The notes below the pieces were generated by a model that was not told the DNA's origin, made no database searches, and worked only from the letters and a program-made list of their open reading frames with translations. Made by a program: the position numbers and the translations under genes. From contig NZ_RWJF01000001.1 of assembly GCF_003970925.1 (NCBI RefSeq), positions 2,784,501 through 2,848,500 of the forward strand: 64,000 nucleotides of DNA. Direction: 5' to 3'. Below are positions 25,502 through 33,687 of this stretch, in pieces (the first letter of the stretch is position 1; every line of letters begins with the position of its first letter). The stretch is from Sphingomonas ginkgonis (GTDB lineage: Bacteria; Pseudomonadota; Alphaproteobacteria; Sphingomonadales; Sphingomonadaceae).

Positions 25502-26080
25502 TTACCAGACCATGCCCTTGCTAGCGCTCGCCGCGGCGGAGTCGAGCCTGTCGAGCGCTTCCGCCGGTGACGAGGCGCTCAGCAGCTGGGCGCGGCGCGG
25601 CTGCGACAGGAAGCCGCTGTCGCTGACATGGTCCATGAAGGTCTCGAGCCCGGACCAGAAACCGTTGACGCTGAGGAGGCAGAACGGCTTGGCGTGATAG
25701 CCGAGCGCGTTCCACGTCCAGGCCTCGAACATCTCGTCGAGCGTGCCGATCCCGCCCGGAAGGCAGACGAAGGCGTCGCACAGCTCGGTCATCTTGGCCT
25801 TGCGCTCGTGCATGCCCGACACGCGGTGGAGCTCGGTGCACCCGAGATGCGCCACTTCGGCATCGACCAGCGCGGCCGGGATCACCCCGAAGACCTTGCC
25901 GCCCTCCGCCAGCACGGTGTCAGCGACCACGCCCATCAGCCCGAGGCGCCCTCCGCCGTAGACGAGGTCGATGCCGCGCCGGACCATCTCGCGCGCGAGT
26001 TCGCGCGCCACATCAGCGAAGGCGGGGTCGGCGCCCATGGCGCTCCCGCAATAAACGGCGACACGGCCGAGGCTGCTCAC
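25502..26080 (-). CDS. LOG-family nucleotide 5'-phosphoribohydrolase (TIGR00730)
   Basis: A 192-residue Rossmann-fold protein. YGGGRLGLMGVVAD near residue 41, MHERKAKM near 90 and PGGIGTLDEMFE near 107-118 are the catalytic and nucleotide-binding motifs of the lysine-decarboxylase-like LOG family. These enzymes split AMP or N6-modified AMP into base and ribose 5-phosphate. The GTG start overlaps the adenosine kinase stop (GTGA), so the two are translationally coupled. Together with Amn in this window the cell has two potential AMP-splitting enzymes. A role in making cytokinin-like bases is possible but cannot be read here. Confidence 0.9.
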   Translation of the reverse strand: MSSLGRVAVYCGSAMGADPAFADVARELAREMVRRGIDLVYGGGRLGLMGVVADTVLAEGGKVFGVIPAALVDAEVAHLGCTELHRVSGMHERKAKMTELCDAFVCLPGGIGTLDEMFEAWTWNALGYHAKPFCLLSVNGFWSGLETFMDHVSDSGFLSQPRRAQLLSASSPAEALDRLDSAAASASKGMVW

Positions 26081-27066
26081 AGCTTCACCAGCTCCTGGAG
26101 GTCGGCGACCGGCCGGGCGCCGAAATGCGAGATGATCTCGCTCGCCGCGAGCGCGCCGGTGAACAGGCAGCGTTCGACGTCATGCCCCTTGCAGCGCGCG
26201 GCGAGGAAGCCGGCCGCGAACAGGTCTCCCGCGCCGGTGGTGTCGACCACGCTGGCGACGGGCACCGCCGGCACCTCGGCGCGGCGGCCCTCGTCCACGG
26301 CTAGTGCGCCCGCCGGGCCCCGGGTGATCACCAGCGTCGGCACCCGCGCCGACAAGGACTCGATCGCCGCATCGAGGTCGCTCCGTCCGGCAAGCTGCAG
26401 CGCTTCGTCCTCGTTGGCGAAGAGAAGGTCGACCCCGCGCGTGTCGAGCATGGCGTTGAACGCTTCCTTGCGGCCGGCCATGCAGACGCTCTCGCTCAGG
26501 GTGAAGGCGACCTTGTTGCCTGCGTCGTGCGCGATCTCGACCGCGCGCCGCATCGCCGCCCGCGGCTTCTCCGGTCCCCACAGATAGCCTTCGAGGAAGA
26601 GGATCGCCGAGCCGCGGATCAGCGCTTCGTCGAGCGCGGCGGGGGCGAGCTCGTGGCTCGCCCCGGGACAGGTGTTCATCGTGCGCTGCGCGTCAGGGGT
26701 GACGAGGATCAGGCAGCGTCCGGTCGGCAGCCCGTCGGCCGGGATCGGCGGCGTGTCGAACGCGACACCCAGGGCGCGCATGTCGTGGGTGAAGATGGCG
26801 CCGAGCTGGTCGTCGGCGATCTGGCCGATGAAGGCGGCGCGTGCGCCCATCGCCGCCACCCCCGCCATGCTATTCGCCGCGGAGCCGCCGCTCGATTCGC
26901 GGGCCGAGCCCATCGCGGCGTAGAGCCGGTCCGCGTCGACCGGCGACAGCAGCTGCATCTGCCCCTTGGGCAGCCCGTGCTCGGCGATGAAGGCGTCGTC
27001 GCAGGTCGCGATCACGTCGACGATCGCGTCGCCCATCGCGACCACATCAAATTGGCGGGAAGTCAT
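26077..27066 (-). CDS. adenosine kinase (PfkB family)
   Basis: A 329-residue ribokinase-fold kinase phosphorylating adenosine to AMP. GGSAANSMAGVAAMGARAAFIG near residue 58 is the substrate-side motif. The C-terminal PfkB signature VDTTGAGDLFAAGFLAARC near residue 270 contains the catalytic Asp. FALSESVCM-like sequence (AFTLSESVCMAGRK) matches alphaproteobacterial adenosine kinases. First gene of the leftward adk(ado)-LOG-nupC-oxygenase series; it would trap imported adenosine. The 106-base gap to the divergent YhhQ gene must hold its promoter. Confidence 0.9.
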   Translation of the reverse strand: MTSRQFDVVAMGDAIVDVIATCDDAFIAEHGLPKGQMQLLSPVDADRLYAAMGSARESSGGSAANSMAGVAAMGARAAFIGQIADDQLGAIFTHDMRALGVAFDTPPIPADGLPTGRCLILVTPDAQRTMNTCPGASHELAPAALDEALIRGSAILFLEGYLWGPEKPRAAMRRAVEIAHDAGNKVAFTLSESVCMAGRKEAFNAMLDTRGVDLLFANEDEALQLAGRSDLDAAIESLSARVPTLVITRGPAGALAVDEGRRAEVPAVPVASVVDTTGAGDLFAAGFLAARCKGHDVERCLFTGALAASEIISHFGARPVADLQELVKL

Positions 27067-27172
27067 GAGGCGCGGGCCCTAGCGGCGAGTCGGGCGGGCA
27101 ACAAGAGGCTGAGCAAACGCCGGATTTCCGCTCTCTTGCAAAGCGCGAACGAGCCGCTACCCCTCCGCGCCC

Positions 27173-27832
27173 ATGACGACCGACACGAGCATCGACGCCC
27201 GCCACGGGCTGCCGCGTTCCCTCTTCGCGCTTGCCATCTTCTACGGCGGAATGGTGTGCATCGCCGGTGTGCTCGGCAACAAGCAGATCGCGCTGGGACC
27301 GCTGGCGGTGGAGGCCGGGATTCTCGCCTTCCTGCTGCTGGTGGTGACCTCGAGCTCGATCGCCGAGCTTCACGGGCGGGAGACCGCCAACCGGCTGGTC
27401 CTGATCGGCTTCGTCCCGCTGATCGCCTCGCTGCTGCTGACACTGCTGGTGCTCGCGGTCCCGCCAGCGCCCGCCATGGATCCGCAGCGGCTCGACGCCT
27501 TCAACCTGATGATGTCCGGCACGCCGCGGATCTGGATCGGCGGGATCATCGCCTACGGCACCTCGACCCTCCTCAACGTCACCATCTTCAGCCGCCTGAA
27601 GGGCAGCGAGGGCAACCGGCTGCTGTGGCTCCGCTCGGCGATCGCCTCCGCGCTCAGCCAGGTGGTCGACACGCTGATCTTCATCGGCATCGCCTTCTAC
27701 GGCGTCTTCCCGATCGGCGAGCTGCTGCTCGGGCAGATGCTCGCGAAGGTTGTCCTTTCGGTCATCCTCGTGCCCCCGCTCGTGTACGCCTTCGTCGCGC
27801 TCGGCCGCCGGCTCGACCGCGCGCGCGCCTAA
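27173..27832 (+). CDS. queuosine precursor transporter (YhhQ/VUT family)
   Basis: A 219-residue membrane protein with six hydrophobic segments. FYGGMVCIAGVLGNKQIALGPL near residue 22 and SSIAELHGRETANRLVLIG near 62 are the conserved first and loop motifs. TSTLLNVTIFSRLK and ASALSQVVDTLIFIGIAF carry the polar helix residues typical of YhhQ, which imports preQ0/preQ1 for tRNA modification. It is divergent from the adenosine kinase gene and 173 bases upstream of a TonB-dependent receptor on the same strand. Confidence 0.88.
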   Translation: MTTDTSIDARHGLPRSLFALAIFYGGMVCIAGVLGNKQIALGPLAVEAGILAFLLLVVTSSSIAELHGRETANRLVLIGFVPLIASLLLTLLVLAVPPAPAMDPQRLDAFNLMMSGTPRIWIGGIIAYGTSTLLNVTIFSRLKGSEGNRLLWLRSAIASALSQVVDTLIFIGIAFYGVFPIGELLLGQMLAKVVLSVILVPPLVYAFVALGRRLDRARA

Positions 27833-27949
27833 GCGCGGCAAACACCAACCCGCGTTGTGTTTTTTACGCAACGCTTACAAGTTATCGCGCCGCAACATGG
27901 ATGGCCTGTCACAAATCTGACGCCAGCCGGCTATAGGCGCAGCGGGGAG

Positions 27950-27967
27950 TCGGGCAGGGGTGCCCGA
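27950..27967 (+). promoter_or_regulatory. stem-loop in the leader of the TonB-dependent receptor gene
   Basis: TCGGGCA-GGGG-TGCCCGA is a perfect 7-bp stem with a 4-base loop, 38 bases before the receptor start codon. It could influence leader stability or attenuation. No U-tract follows, so it is not an intrinsic terminator. Confidence 0.35.
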
Positions 27968-28005
27968 TCTACAAGCATATCCAATCACTTGTACCGGGGA
28001 ATCCT

Positions 28006-30657
28006 GTGAAGAAACTCGTCCTTCTCAGCAGCACCGCTGCCATGTTCGTCGCGCCGTCGATGGCCTTCGCCCAGTCGACCGGCACCACCGCGACCGAGAA
28101 CAGCACCATCGTCATCACCGGTACGCGGACGCGCAGCGTCAACGGCGTCGTCGTTCCCGACGTGCCCAAGACCCGCTCGGTGCTGACCCAGGAGATCCTC
28201 AACCGCCAGTCGGCCGGTCAGTCGATCCTGCAGTCGATCAACCTCATCCCGGGCGTCAACTACACCAACACCGATCCCTACGGCTCGGCCGGCGGCAACC
28301 TGCGTATCCGCGGTTTCCCGGGCAACCGGGTCGCCTTCCTGTGGGACGGCCTGCCGCTCAACGACACCGGCAACTACGCCATCTTCGGCAACCAGCAGAT
28401 GGACCAGGAGCTGATCGACCAGGTCTCGGTCAACCTCGGCACCACCGACGTCGACTCGCCGACCCCGTCGGCCGCCGGCGGCGTCGTCAGCTATCGCACC
28501 CGCGTTCCCAGCACCAACCCGGGCGGCATGATCCGCGCCTCGCTTGGCGACTTCGCCTATCGCCGGATCTTCGGCCTGCTCGACACCGGTTCGCTGACCA
28601 GCTGGGGGACCCGCGCGTTCATCTCCGGATCGGCCCAGAAGTATGACAAGTTCAAGGGCCCGGGCGTCATCGACAAGAAGCAGGTCAATGCCCGCGTCTA
28701 CCAGCCGCTCGGCGGCAACGGCGACTTCGTCTCGCTCGCCGGCCACTACAACCGCAACCGCAACAACAGCTACAACAGCGGTGCAGTCGCTGACTATCTG
28801 ACCAACCGCTACTTCGACAACATCGGCCTGTGCGTCCGCGACGCGCCGACCACCGGCGTGCGCGACAACGACAACAGCGGTACGTCGAGCAACAACAGCC
28901 AGCCGGCCAGCTGCACCAACTACTACAACCTGCGCATCAATCCGTCGGACACGTGGAACCTGCGCGGGTCGATGAAGATCAGCCTGACCGACAACCTCAC
29001 CTTCACGGCCGACCCGGGCTACCAGCACACGTTGGCCAACGGCGGCGGCACCACCGTGATCGCGGAGAACGACAGCCGCCTGCGCGACGTGACCGGCGGC
29101 GCTGCCGGCGTCGACCTCAACGGCGACGGCGACATCCTCGACATCAACAACACGACCAGCCGCACGACGCTGGGTGGCATCCGTGTTTACAGCCCGAACA
29201 ACACCCGCACGCGCCGCTACACCTTCCTCAGCTCGCTGATCTGGCAGGTCGCGCCGCAGCACCGGTTCCGGCTTGCCTACACGTTCGATCGCGGCGACCA
29301 CCGCCAGACCGGCGAATATGGCAACGTCGACCTGGCCGGCAATCCGCTGAACCCGTTCAGCGGCAAGGTCGACCGCGCGTCGCAGATCCTGACCCAGTCG
29401 GGCGCGATCCTCCAGGTCCGCAACCGCAAGTCGATCGCGCAGCTGCAGCAGGTCTCGGGCGAATATTTCGGCCGTTTCTTCGACAACCGCGTGACCGTCA
29501 CCGCCGGCATCCGCGCGCCGTTCTTCCGGCGTGAGCTGAACCAGTATTGCTACACGTCGAACGGCGACTTCGTGTTCGGCGGCACGGCGATCACCCAGAC
29601 CGACGCGCAGAAGATCACTGCCGGCGGCCTGCGCGTCACCGCGGGCAACCCCTACTGCACGGCGCAGGCCAACCCGATCCTGCCTGGCGCCACGCTCGCC
29701 AACCCGACCGCGGGCAACGGCGTCGCCTACTTCGCGCCCTTCTCGCGCACGGTGAAGTACAGCCCGATCCTGCCGTCGGCGGGTGCCTCGTTCAACATCA
29801 CCAAGTCGCAGAGCGTCTACGTCAGCTTCGGCAAGAACTTCTCCTCGCCGAGCACCGACAACCTCTACCGCTCGGTCGTGCTGAACCCGAGCCCGGAAAC
29901 GACCAACAACTACGAGGCGGGCTATCGCTTCACCTCCGGCGTGGTGCAGGCGCAGCTCGCGACCTACTATGTCAACTACAAGAACCGTATCGTCAGCGCG
30001 CAGGATCTCGATCCGGCGAGCCCGACGTTCGGCAGCTCGATCGACCGCAACGTCGGCAACGCGACCGCCTACGGCTTCGACGGCCAGCTGGCGATCCGTC
30101 CGCTGCGCAGCCTGAGCCTCTACGGCTACGCCTCGTACATTCACTCGGAGCTGAAGCAGAACATCACCCGGGTGGCGACGCAGAACGTCGCGCTCACCAC
30201 CTGCCCGTCGACCGTTCCGGCTGGCCAGACCTGCCAAGTCGTCGACGTGTTCACCAAGGGTGCGCAGTTCGTCGAGACCCCGAAGTGGCAGTTCGGCGGC
30301 CGCGTCCAGAAGGACTTCGGCCCGCTCTCGATCGGCGGCCAGTTCAAGCATGTCGGAAGCCGCTATGCGACCGACGACAATGGCGCGGTCGGGACGATTG
30401 CCAACGTCGGCACGCTGCCGATCGACAACAACGGCAAGCTCCACTCGTACAACCTGGTCGATCTCGACGCCGTGCTGCACGTGCCGCTGGGCGGCTCGGA
30501 CAAGCCGAACGCCGACTTCCGGGTCGGGGTGACCAACCTTTTCAACAAGTATTACTTCGGCAACATCTCGACGGCGACCTCGCTCGCTGGCGGCACGCCG
30601 CGCTTCTCGGTCGGTGCTCCACGCACCTTCCAGGTGAGCGGCACCTTCAGCTTCTAG
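28006..30657 (+). CDS. TonB-dependent outer-membrane receptor
   Basis: An 883-residue receptor starting with GTG (GGGGA 6 bases upstream). The signal peptide MKKLVLLSSTAAMFVAPSMA is cleaved near AFA-Q. A TonB-box-like segment (STIVITGTRTR) is followed by the plug (LQSINLIPGVNYTNTDPYG, LRIRGFPGNRVAFLWDGLPL). The 22-strand barrel ends in the aromatic C-terminus VSGTFSF. Surface loops contain cysteines (CVRDAP, ASCTNY, QYCYTS) that may form disulfides. The barrel is rich in Asn and Asp. The ligand is unknown. No ExbB/D, TonB, regulator or periplasmic binding protein is adjacent; the nearest co-directional gene is the YhhQ transporter. Confidence 0.93.
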   Translation: MKKLVLLSSTAAMFVAPSMAFAQSTGTTATENSTIVITGTRTRSVNGVVVPDVPKTRSVLTQEILNRQSAGQSILQSINLIPGVNYTNTDPYGSAGGNLRIRGFPGNRVAFLWDGLPLNDTGNYAIFGNQQMDQELIDQVSVNLGTTDVDSPTPSAAGGVVSYRTRVPSTNPGGMIRASLGDFAYRRIFGLLDTGSLTSWGTRAFISGSAQKYDKFKGPGVIDKKQVNARVYQPLGGNGDFVSLAGHYNRNRNNSYNSGAVADYLTNRYFDNIGLCVRDAPTTGVRDNDNSGTSSNNSQPASCTNYYNLRINPSDTWNLRGSMKISLTDNLTFTADPGYQHTLANGGGTTVIAENDSRLRDVTGGAAGVDLNGDGDILDINNTTSRTTLGGIRVYSPNNTRTRRYTFLSSLIWQVAPQHRFRLAYTFDRGDHRQTGEYGNVDLAGNPLNPFSGKVDRASQILTQSGAILQVRNRKSIAQLQQVSGEYFGRFFDNRVTVTAGIRAPFFRRELNQYCYTSNGDFVFGGTAITQTDAQKITAGGLRVTAGNPYCTAQANPILPGATLANPTAGNGVAYFAPFSRTVKYSPILPSAGASFNITKSQSVYVSFGKNFSSPSTDNLYRSVVLNPSPETTNNYEAGYRFTSGVVQAQLATYYVNYKNRIVSAQDLDPASPTFGSSIDRNVGNATAYGFDGQLAIRPLRSLSLYGYASYIHSELKQNITRVATQNVALTTCPSTVPAGQTCQVVDVFTKGAQFVETPKWQFGGRVQKDFGPLSIGGQFKHVGSRYATDDNGAVGTIANVGTLPIDNNGKLHSYNLVDLDAVLHVPLGGSDKPNADFRVGVTNLFNKYYFGNISTATSLAGGTPRFSVGAPRTFQVSGTFSF

Positions 30658-30679
30658 GTCGGGCTCGACGGCAAGGATC

Positions 30680-30720
30680 AGGGCGTCGCTCCTTCGGGAG
30701 CGGCGCCCTTTTCTTTTTTT
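30680..30720 (+). terminator. Rho-independent terminator after the TonB-dependent receptor
   Basis: AGGGCGTCGCTCC and GGAGCGGCGCCCT form a 13-bp stem with one G-U pair, closed by a TTCG tetraloop and followed by TTTCTTTTTTT. It begins 23 bases after the receptor stop. This is a textbook strong intrinsic terminator. Confidence 0.95.
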
Positions 30721-30761
30721 CTGGAGCTGGAGCGCGAGAGACAGAGCTCGCTAGTGGCGCT

Positions 30762-33026
30762 TCAGGCCGCTGATGCGGACCGGGCGGGCGCGGTGTCGAG
30801 CAGCCGGATGATCTCCGCTGCCTGCATCGGCTTGGAAAAGAGGAAGCCTTGGACCGACGAGCAGCCCTGGTTGCGCAGTTCGGCCAGTTGGCCGCGTTCC
30901 TCCACCCCTTCCGCCGTCGTCTCCATGCCAAGTGCGTGGGCGAGATCCGTGATGGCGCGCACGACCGCACTCGCTCCGGGGCGGGTCAGCAGGTTCTGGA
31001 TGAAGCTGCGATCAATCTTGAGCTTGTCGAACGGAAAGCTCTGCAGGTAACTCAGTGACGAATAGCCGGTGCCGAAATCGTCGAGCGCGATGCGGATGCC
31101 GAGTGTGCGCAACGTGTGGAGCAGCTTGAGCGTCGCCTCGCTACCCTCCAGGAAGATGCTCTCGGTAATCTCGATCTCGAGCCGCTCGGGCGCGAGACCA
31201 CTCTGTCCGAGTGCCTGGACGATGATCTCCTGCAGCCCCGGACGGTGGAACTGGACGGAAGACACGTTCACCGCGACCCGGACGTGGTCGGGCCAGCGGG
31301 TCGCCTCGTGGCACGCCTGCCGGAGCGCCCAGGCACCGAGCGGCACGATCAGCCCGGTCTCCTCGGCGATCGGGATGAACTCGACCGGGGAAACCAGCCC
31401 GCGCCGGGGATGGTTCCAGCGCAGCAGCGCCTCGAACGAGCCGATGCGATCTTTCTCGAGATCGAACAGCGGCTGGTAGAAGAGCTCGAACTCGCCGCGC
31501 TCGAGCGCGATGCGGAGGTCGTTTTCCATCTGCCGCCGCTGCTGCGCCCGCTCGTTCAGCGATTCCTCGAAGAAGGCGAAGGTCCCGCGCCCGGCTTCCT
31601 TGGCGCGGTAGAGGGCGAGATCGGCGCTCTTGAGCAGGTTGCCCGCGTTGCTTCCGTCGGTCGGGGCGAGCGCGATTCCGATGCTGGTCGACGGAACGAT
31701 CATCTGCCCGTCGAGCTGGATCGGCTCCGAGATGCCCCGGATCAGCGCCTCGGCGAGCCGGTCGGCGCCCCCGCGCTCATTCTCGCCGATGTCCTGCACG
31801 ACCACGAACTCGTCTCCGCCGAGCCGGGCGACGAACTGTCCTGCGCAGATCGCGGCGATGCGCTCGCCGACCGCGACCAGCAAGGCGTCGCCCGCCGGGT
31901 GCCCCATCGTGTCGTTGACGTTCTTGAACTGGTCGAGGTCGAGACAATGCAGCGCCACCGGCTTGCCGGCCCGCAGCCGAAGACCGAGATGCTCATGGAA
32001 CATCGTCCGGTTCGGCAGCCCGGTCAGTACATCGTTGAACGCGAGATGGGCGATCCGCCGCTCGCGCTCCTCGATCTTGACCACCATGTCGTTGAACCCG
32101 GCGGCGAGCCGCGACAGCTCGTCCTCCCCCTCGACCTTCAGCTCGGCATGCTCGCCGCGCGCCAGCCGGCCCGCCGCCTCGTCGAGCCGTGCCAGCGGCC
32201 GCGTAATCGAACCCGCCGCCCGCCAGGTCGCGAAGGCGACGAGGCTCAGGCCGAGCAAGGTCATCAGTGCCAGCGCCCACTGCAGCCGCCGCGCGGAGGC
32301 GAGCGCCAGCCGCTTGGGATAGGCCAGCATCAGCACCGACCCGTCACGCTGCTCGCCGAGGCTGGGCAGCGGCTTGGTCAGCACGATCGCATCCGCCCGC
32401 CTCGGATCGCTCGTTCCGGCGACGCTCTGCCAGACGCTGCCGCGGCGAACGAGAACGTCGGCATGCAGGGGAATGGCGGACAGTCGCTCGAGCGAGGTCA
32501 TCTCGCGCTGGTCGAGGTCGGCCGCGAAGACCACCCAACCGATGAGGTTAGGCGCCATGACCGGCGCCGCCGCCAGTTGCCGGACCCTGCCCCCGACCAC
32601 CGCCACCCCGGCCAGCCGGCCGCCGTCGAAGGCGTTCCACAGGCCCGGTCCTTCCCGCTGGATCGACGGGTCGGCGCTGCCCTCGACGCGGCCGTCGAGG
32701 GCGACGATGAAGGCGCTTCCGACGTTCAGCCGGGCGCGCGCATTGTCGAGCGCGGAGCGCATCGTCGCCTCGTCGCGGGTCGCGACCGCGGCGCGGAAGC
32801 CGAAGTCACGGGCAAGCAGGTCGGCGCCGTCGCGCAACTTGCCGCTGCGCAGCTGCCACAGCCGCTCGTAGACCGCGCCGCTCGACTGCAGCTGCCGCTC
32901 GACCTGCTGCGACGCGTTGTTCGCGATCAGGCTCGACAGCGCCAGCGAGACCGCCAGCATCGCGCCGGCGAACAGCAGCGCGAACTGAACGGTGAGCCGG
33001 GTGCTGAGCGAGCGGAAGCGGAGCAT
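30762..33026 (-). CDS. membrane GGDEF-EAL protein with periplasmic sensor (c-di-GMP turnover)
   Basis: A 754-residue protein. One transmembrane helix is at about residues 13-33, followed by a periplasmic sensor domain of roughly 220 residues and a second helix at about 245-268. A HAMP domain (SITRPLARLDEAAGRLARGE to about 330) leads to GGDEF (LGGDEFVVVQD near residue 405, intact) and EAL (FEALLRWNHPRRG near residue 529, LDDFGTGYSSLSYL, KIDRSFI). Both catalytic signatures look intact, so it could make or degrade c-di-GMP. The ATG shares a base with the stop of the upstream cupredoxin-like gene. It ends the leftward barrel/cupredoxin/GGDEF-EAL unit. Confidence 0.93.
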   Translation of the reverse strand: MLRFRSLSTRLTVQFALLFAGAMLAVSLALSSLIANNASQQVERQLQSSGAVYERLWQLRSGKLRDGADLLARDFGFRAAVATRDEATMRSALDNARARLNVGSAFIVALDGRVEGSADPSIQREGPGLWNAFDGGRLAGVAVVGGRVRQLAAAPVMAPNLIGWVVFAADLDQREMTSLERLSAIPLHADVLVRRGSVWQSVAGTSDPRRADAIVLTKPLPSLGEQRDGSVLMLAYPKRLALASARRLQWALALMTLLGLSLVAFATWRAAGSITRPLARLDEAAGRLARGEHAELKVEGEDELSRLAAGFNDMVVKIEERERRIAHLAFNDVLTGLPNRTMFHEHLGLRLRAGKPVALHCLDLDQFKNVNDTMGHPAGDALLVAVGERIAAICAGQFVARLGGDEFVVVQDIGENERGGADRLAEALIRGISEPIQLDGQMIVPSTSIGIALAPTDGSNAGNLLKSADLALYRAKEAGRGTFAFFEESLNERAQQRRQMENDLRIALERGEFELFYQPLFDLEKDRIGSFEALLRWNHPRRGLVSPVEFIPIAEETGLIVPLGAWALRQACHEATRWPDHVRVAVNVSSVQFHRPGLQEIIVQALGQSGLAPERLEIEITESIFLEGSEATLKLLHTLRTLGIRIALDDFGTGYSSLSYLQSFPFDKLKIDRSFIQNLLTRPGASAVVRAITDLAHALGMETTAEGVEERGQLAELRNQGCSSVQGFLFSKPMQAAEIIRLLDTAPARSASAA

Positions 33027-33646
33027 CAATAATCGGCCATCGCGTGCATCGGCGGCGGCCGCAGCCGCACCATCACCTTCACCGCCGGCACGTTCGGTCC
33101 GAGCGCCTGGTCGACCTGATTGCCGGGCGCCCGCAGATAGGGATGCCACACGCTGAGCCGGGCGGGTCCGCCGGGGAGGTCGGCGAAGCGGATCGTGCCG
33201 TCGGGGCCGGTCACCGCGGTCCAATTGCTCGCGGCGACCGCGATGAACGCGCTCATCCGGTCGTGAATGTTGCAGCCCAGCGCGACCACCCCAGGGCGGT
33301 CGAAGCGCACGGTCCGGCTCTGGTCGCGGGCGAACAGCTTGAGCTCGAAGCTGCGCGCCTGCGAGAAGCTGTAGACGTGGTGCTTGGTCGGGTCGAAATT
33401 GGGAAAGCTGACCTCCGCCCCGGCCGGAACGACGCTGACGAAGGGATGGAACTGCAGCCCGCGCTGCGACACCTGGTAGCGCTGCGTGATCCGCATCGGC
33501 CGGGCGCCGCTTGCCGGGAGCACGCTGACAACCGCATCGCGGACCGGATGCCCGGCGGGATCGACGACCCGGATCAGCAGCGGCGCAGCCTGGGCCGATG
33601 CGCTACTCAGCATCGATAAGCACAGGATCGGTTTGAAGATACGCAT
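33026..33646 (-). CDS. periplasmic cupredoxin-like protein (methylamine-utilisation-type)
   Basis: A 206-residue exported protein. The signal peptide MRIFKPILCLSMLSSASAQA is followed by a carboxypeptidase-regulatory-like start (VVDPAGHPVRDAVVSVLP) and a plastocyanin-type fold. Ligand candidates of a type-1 copper site are visible: His89/His90 in TKHHVYSFS, and Cys125, His128 and Met131 in LGCNIHDRM. Relatives are annotated as methylamine utilisation proteins, but no methylamine dehydrogenase genes are here. It lies between an outer-membrane barrel gene and the GGDEF-EAL gene, to which it is coupled by a one-base overlap. A periplasmic copper or redox signal role is an inference. Confidence 0.82.
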   Translation of the reverse strand: MRIFKPILCLSMLSSASAQAAPLLIRVVDPAGHPVRDAVVSVLPASGARPMRITQRYQVSQRGLQFHPFVSVVPAGAEVSFPNFDPTKHHVYSFSQARSFELKLFARDQSRTVRFDRPGVVALGCNIHDRMSAFIAVAASNWTAVTGPDGTIRFADLPGGPARLSVWHPYLRAPGNQVDQALGPNVPAVKVMVRLRPPPMHAMADY

Positions 33647-33687
33647 CGGAATGGATTTAAACAGGTTGCGTAAACAGGGTGTTACGC

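Noticed and set aside
27838..27872. TTTTTT run with GCGTTG...CAACGC arms after the YhhQ gene, considered as a terminator.
   Set aside because: The T-run lies in the loop and not after a stem, so it is not an intrinsic terminator on the plus strand. The arms are only 6 bp.
27985..30480. An 831-codon open frame antisense to the TonB-dependent receptor.
   Set aside because: The sense frame has signal peptide, plug and barrel features; the antisense one consists of Val/Ala/Asp/Arg repeats due to codon bias.
33026..33224. A longer N-terminus for the GGDEF-EAL protein from 33224.
   Set aside because: The extra 66 codons lie in the cupredoxin-like gene in another frame; the ATG at 33026 starts a normal signal-anchor and overlaps the preceding stop.
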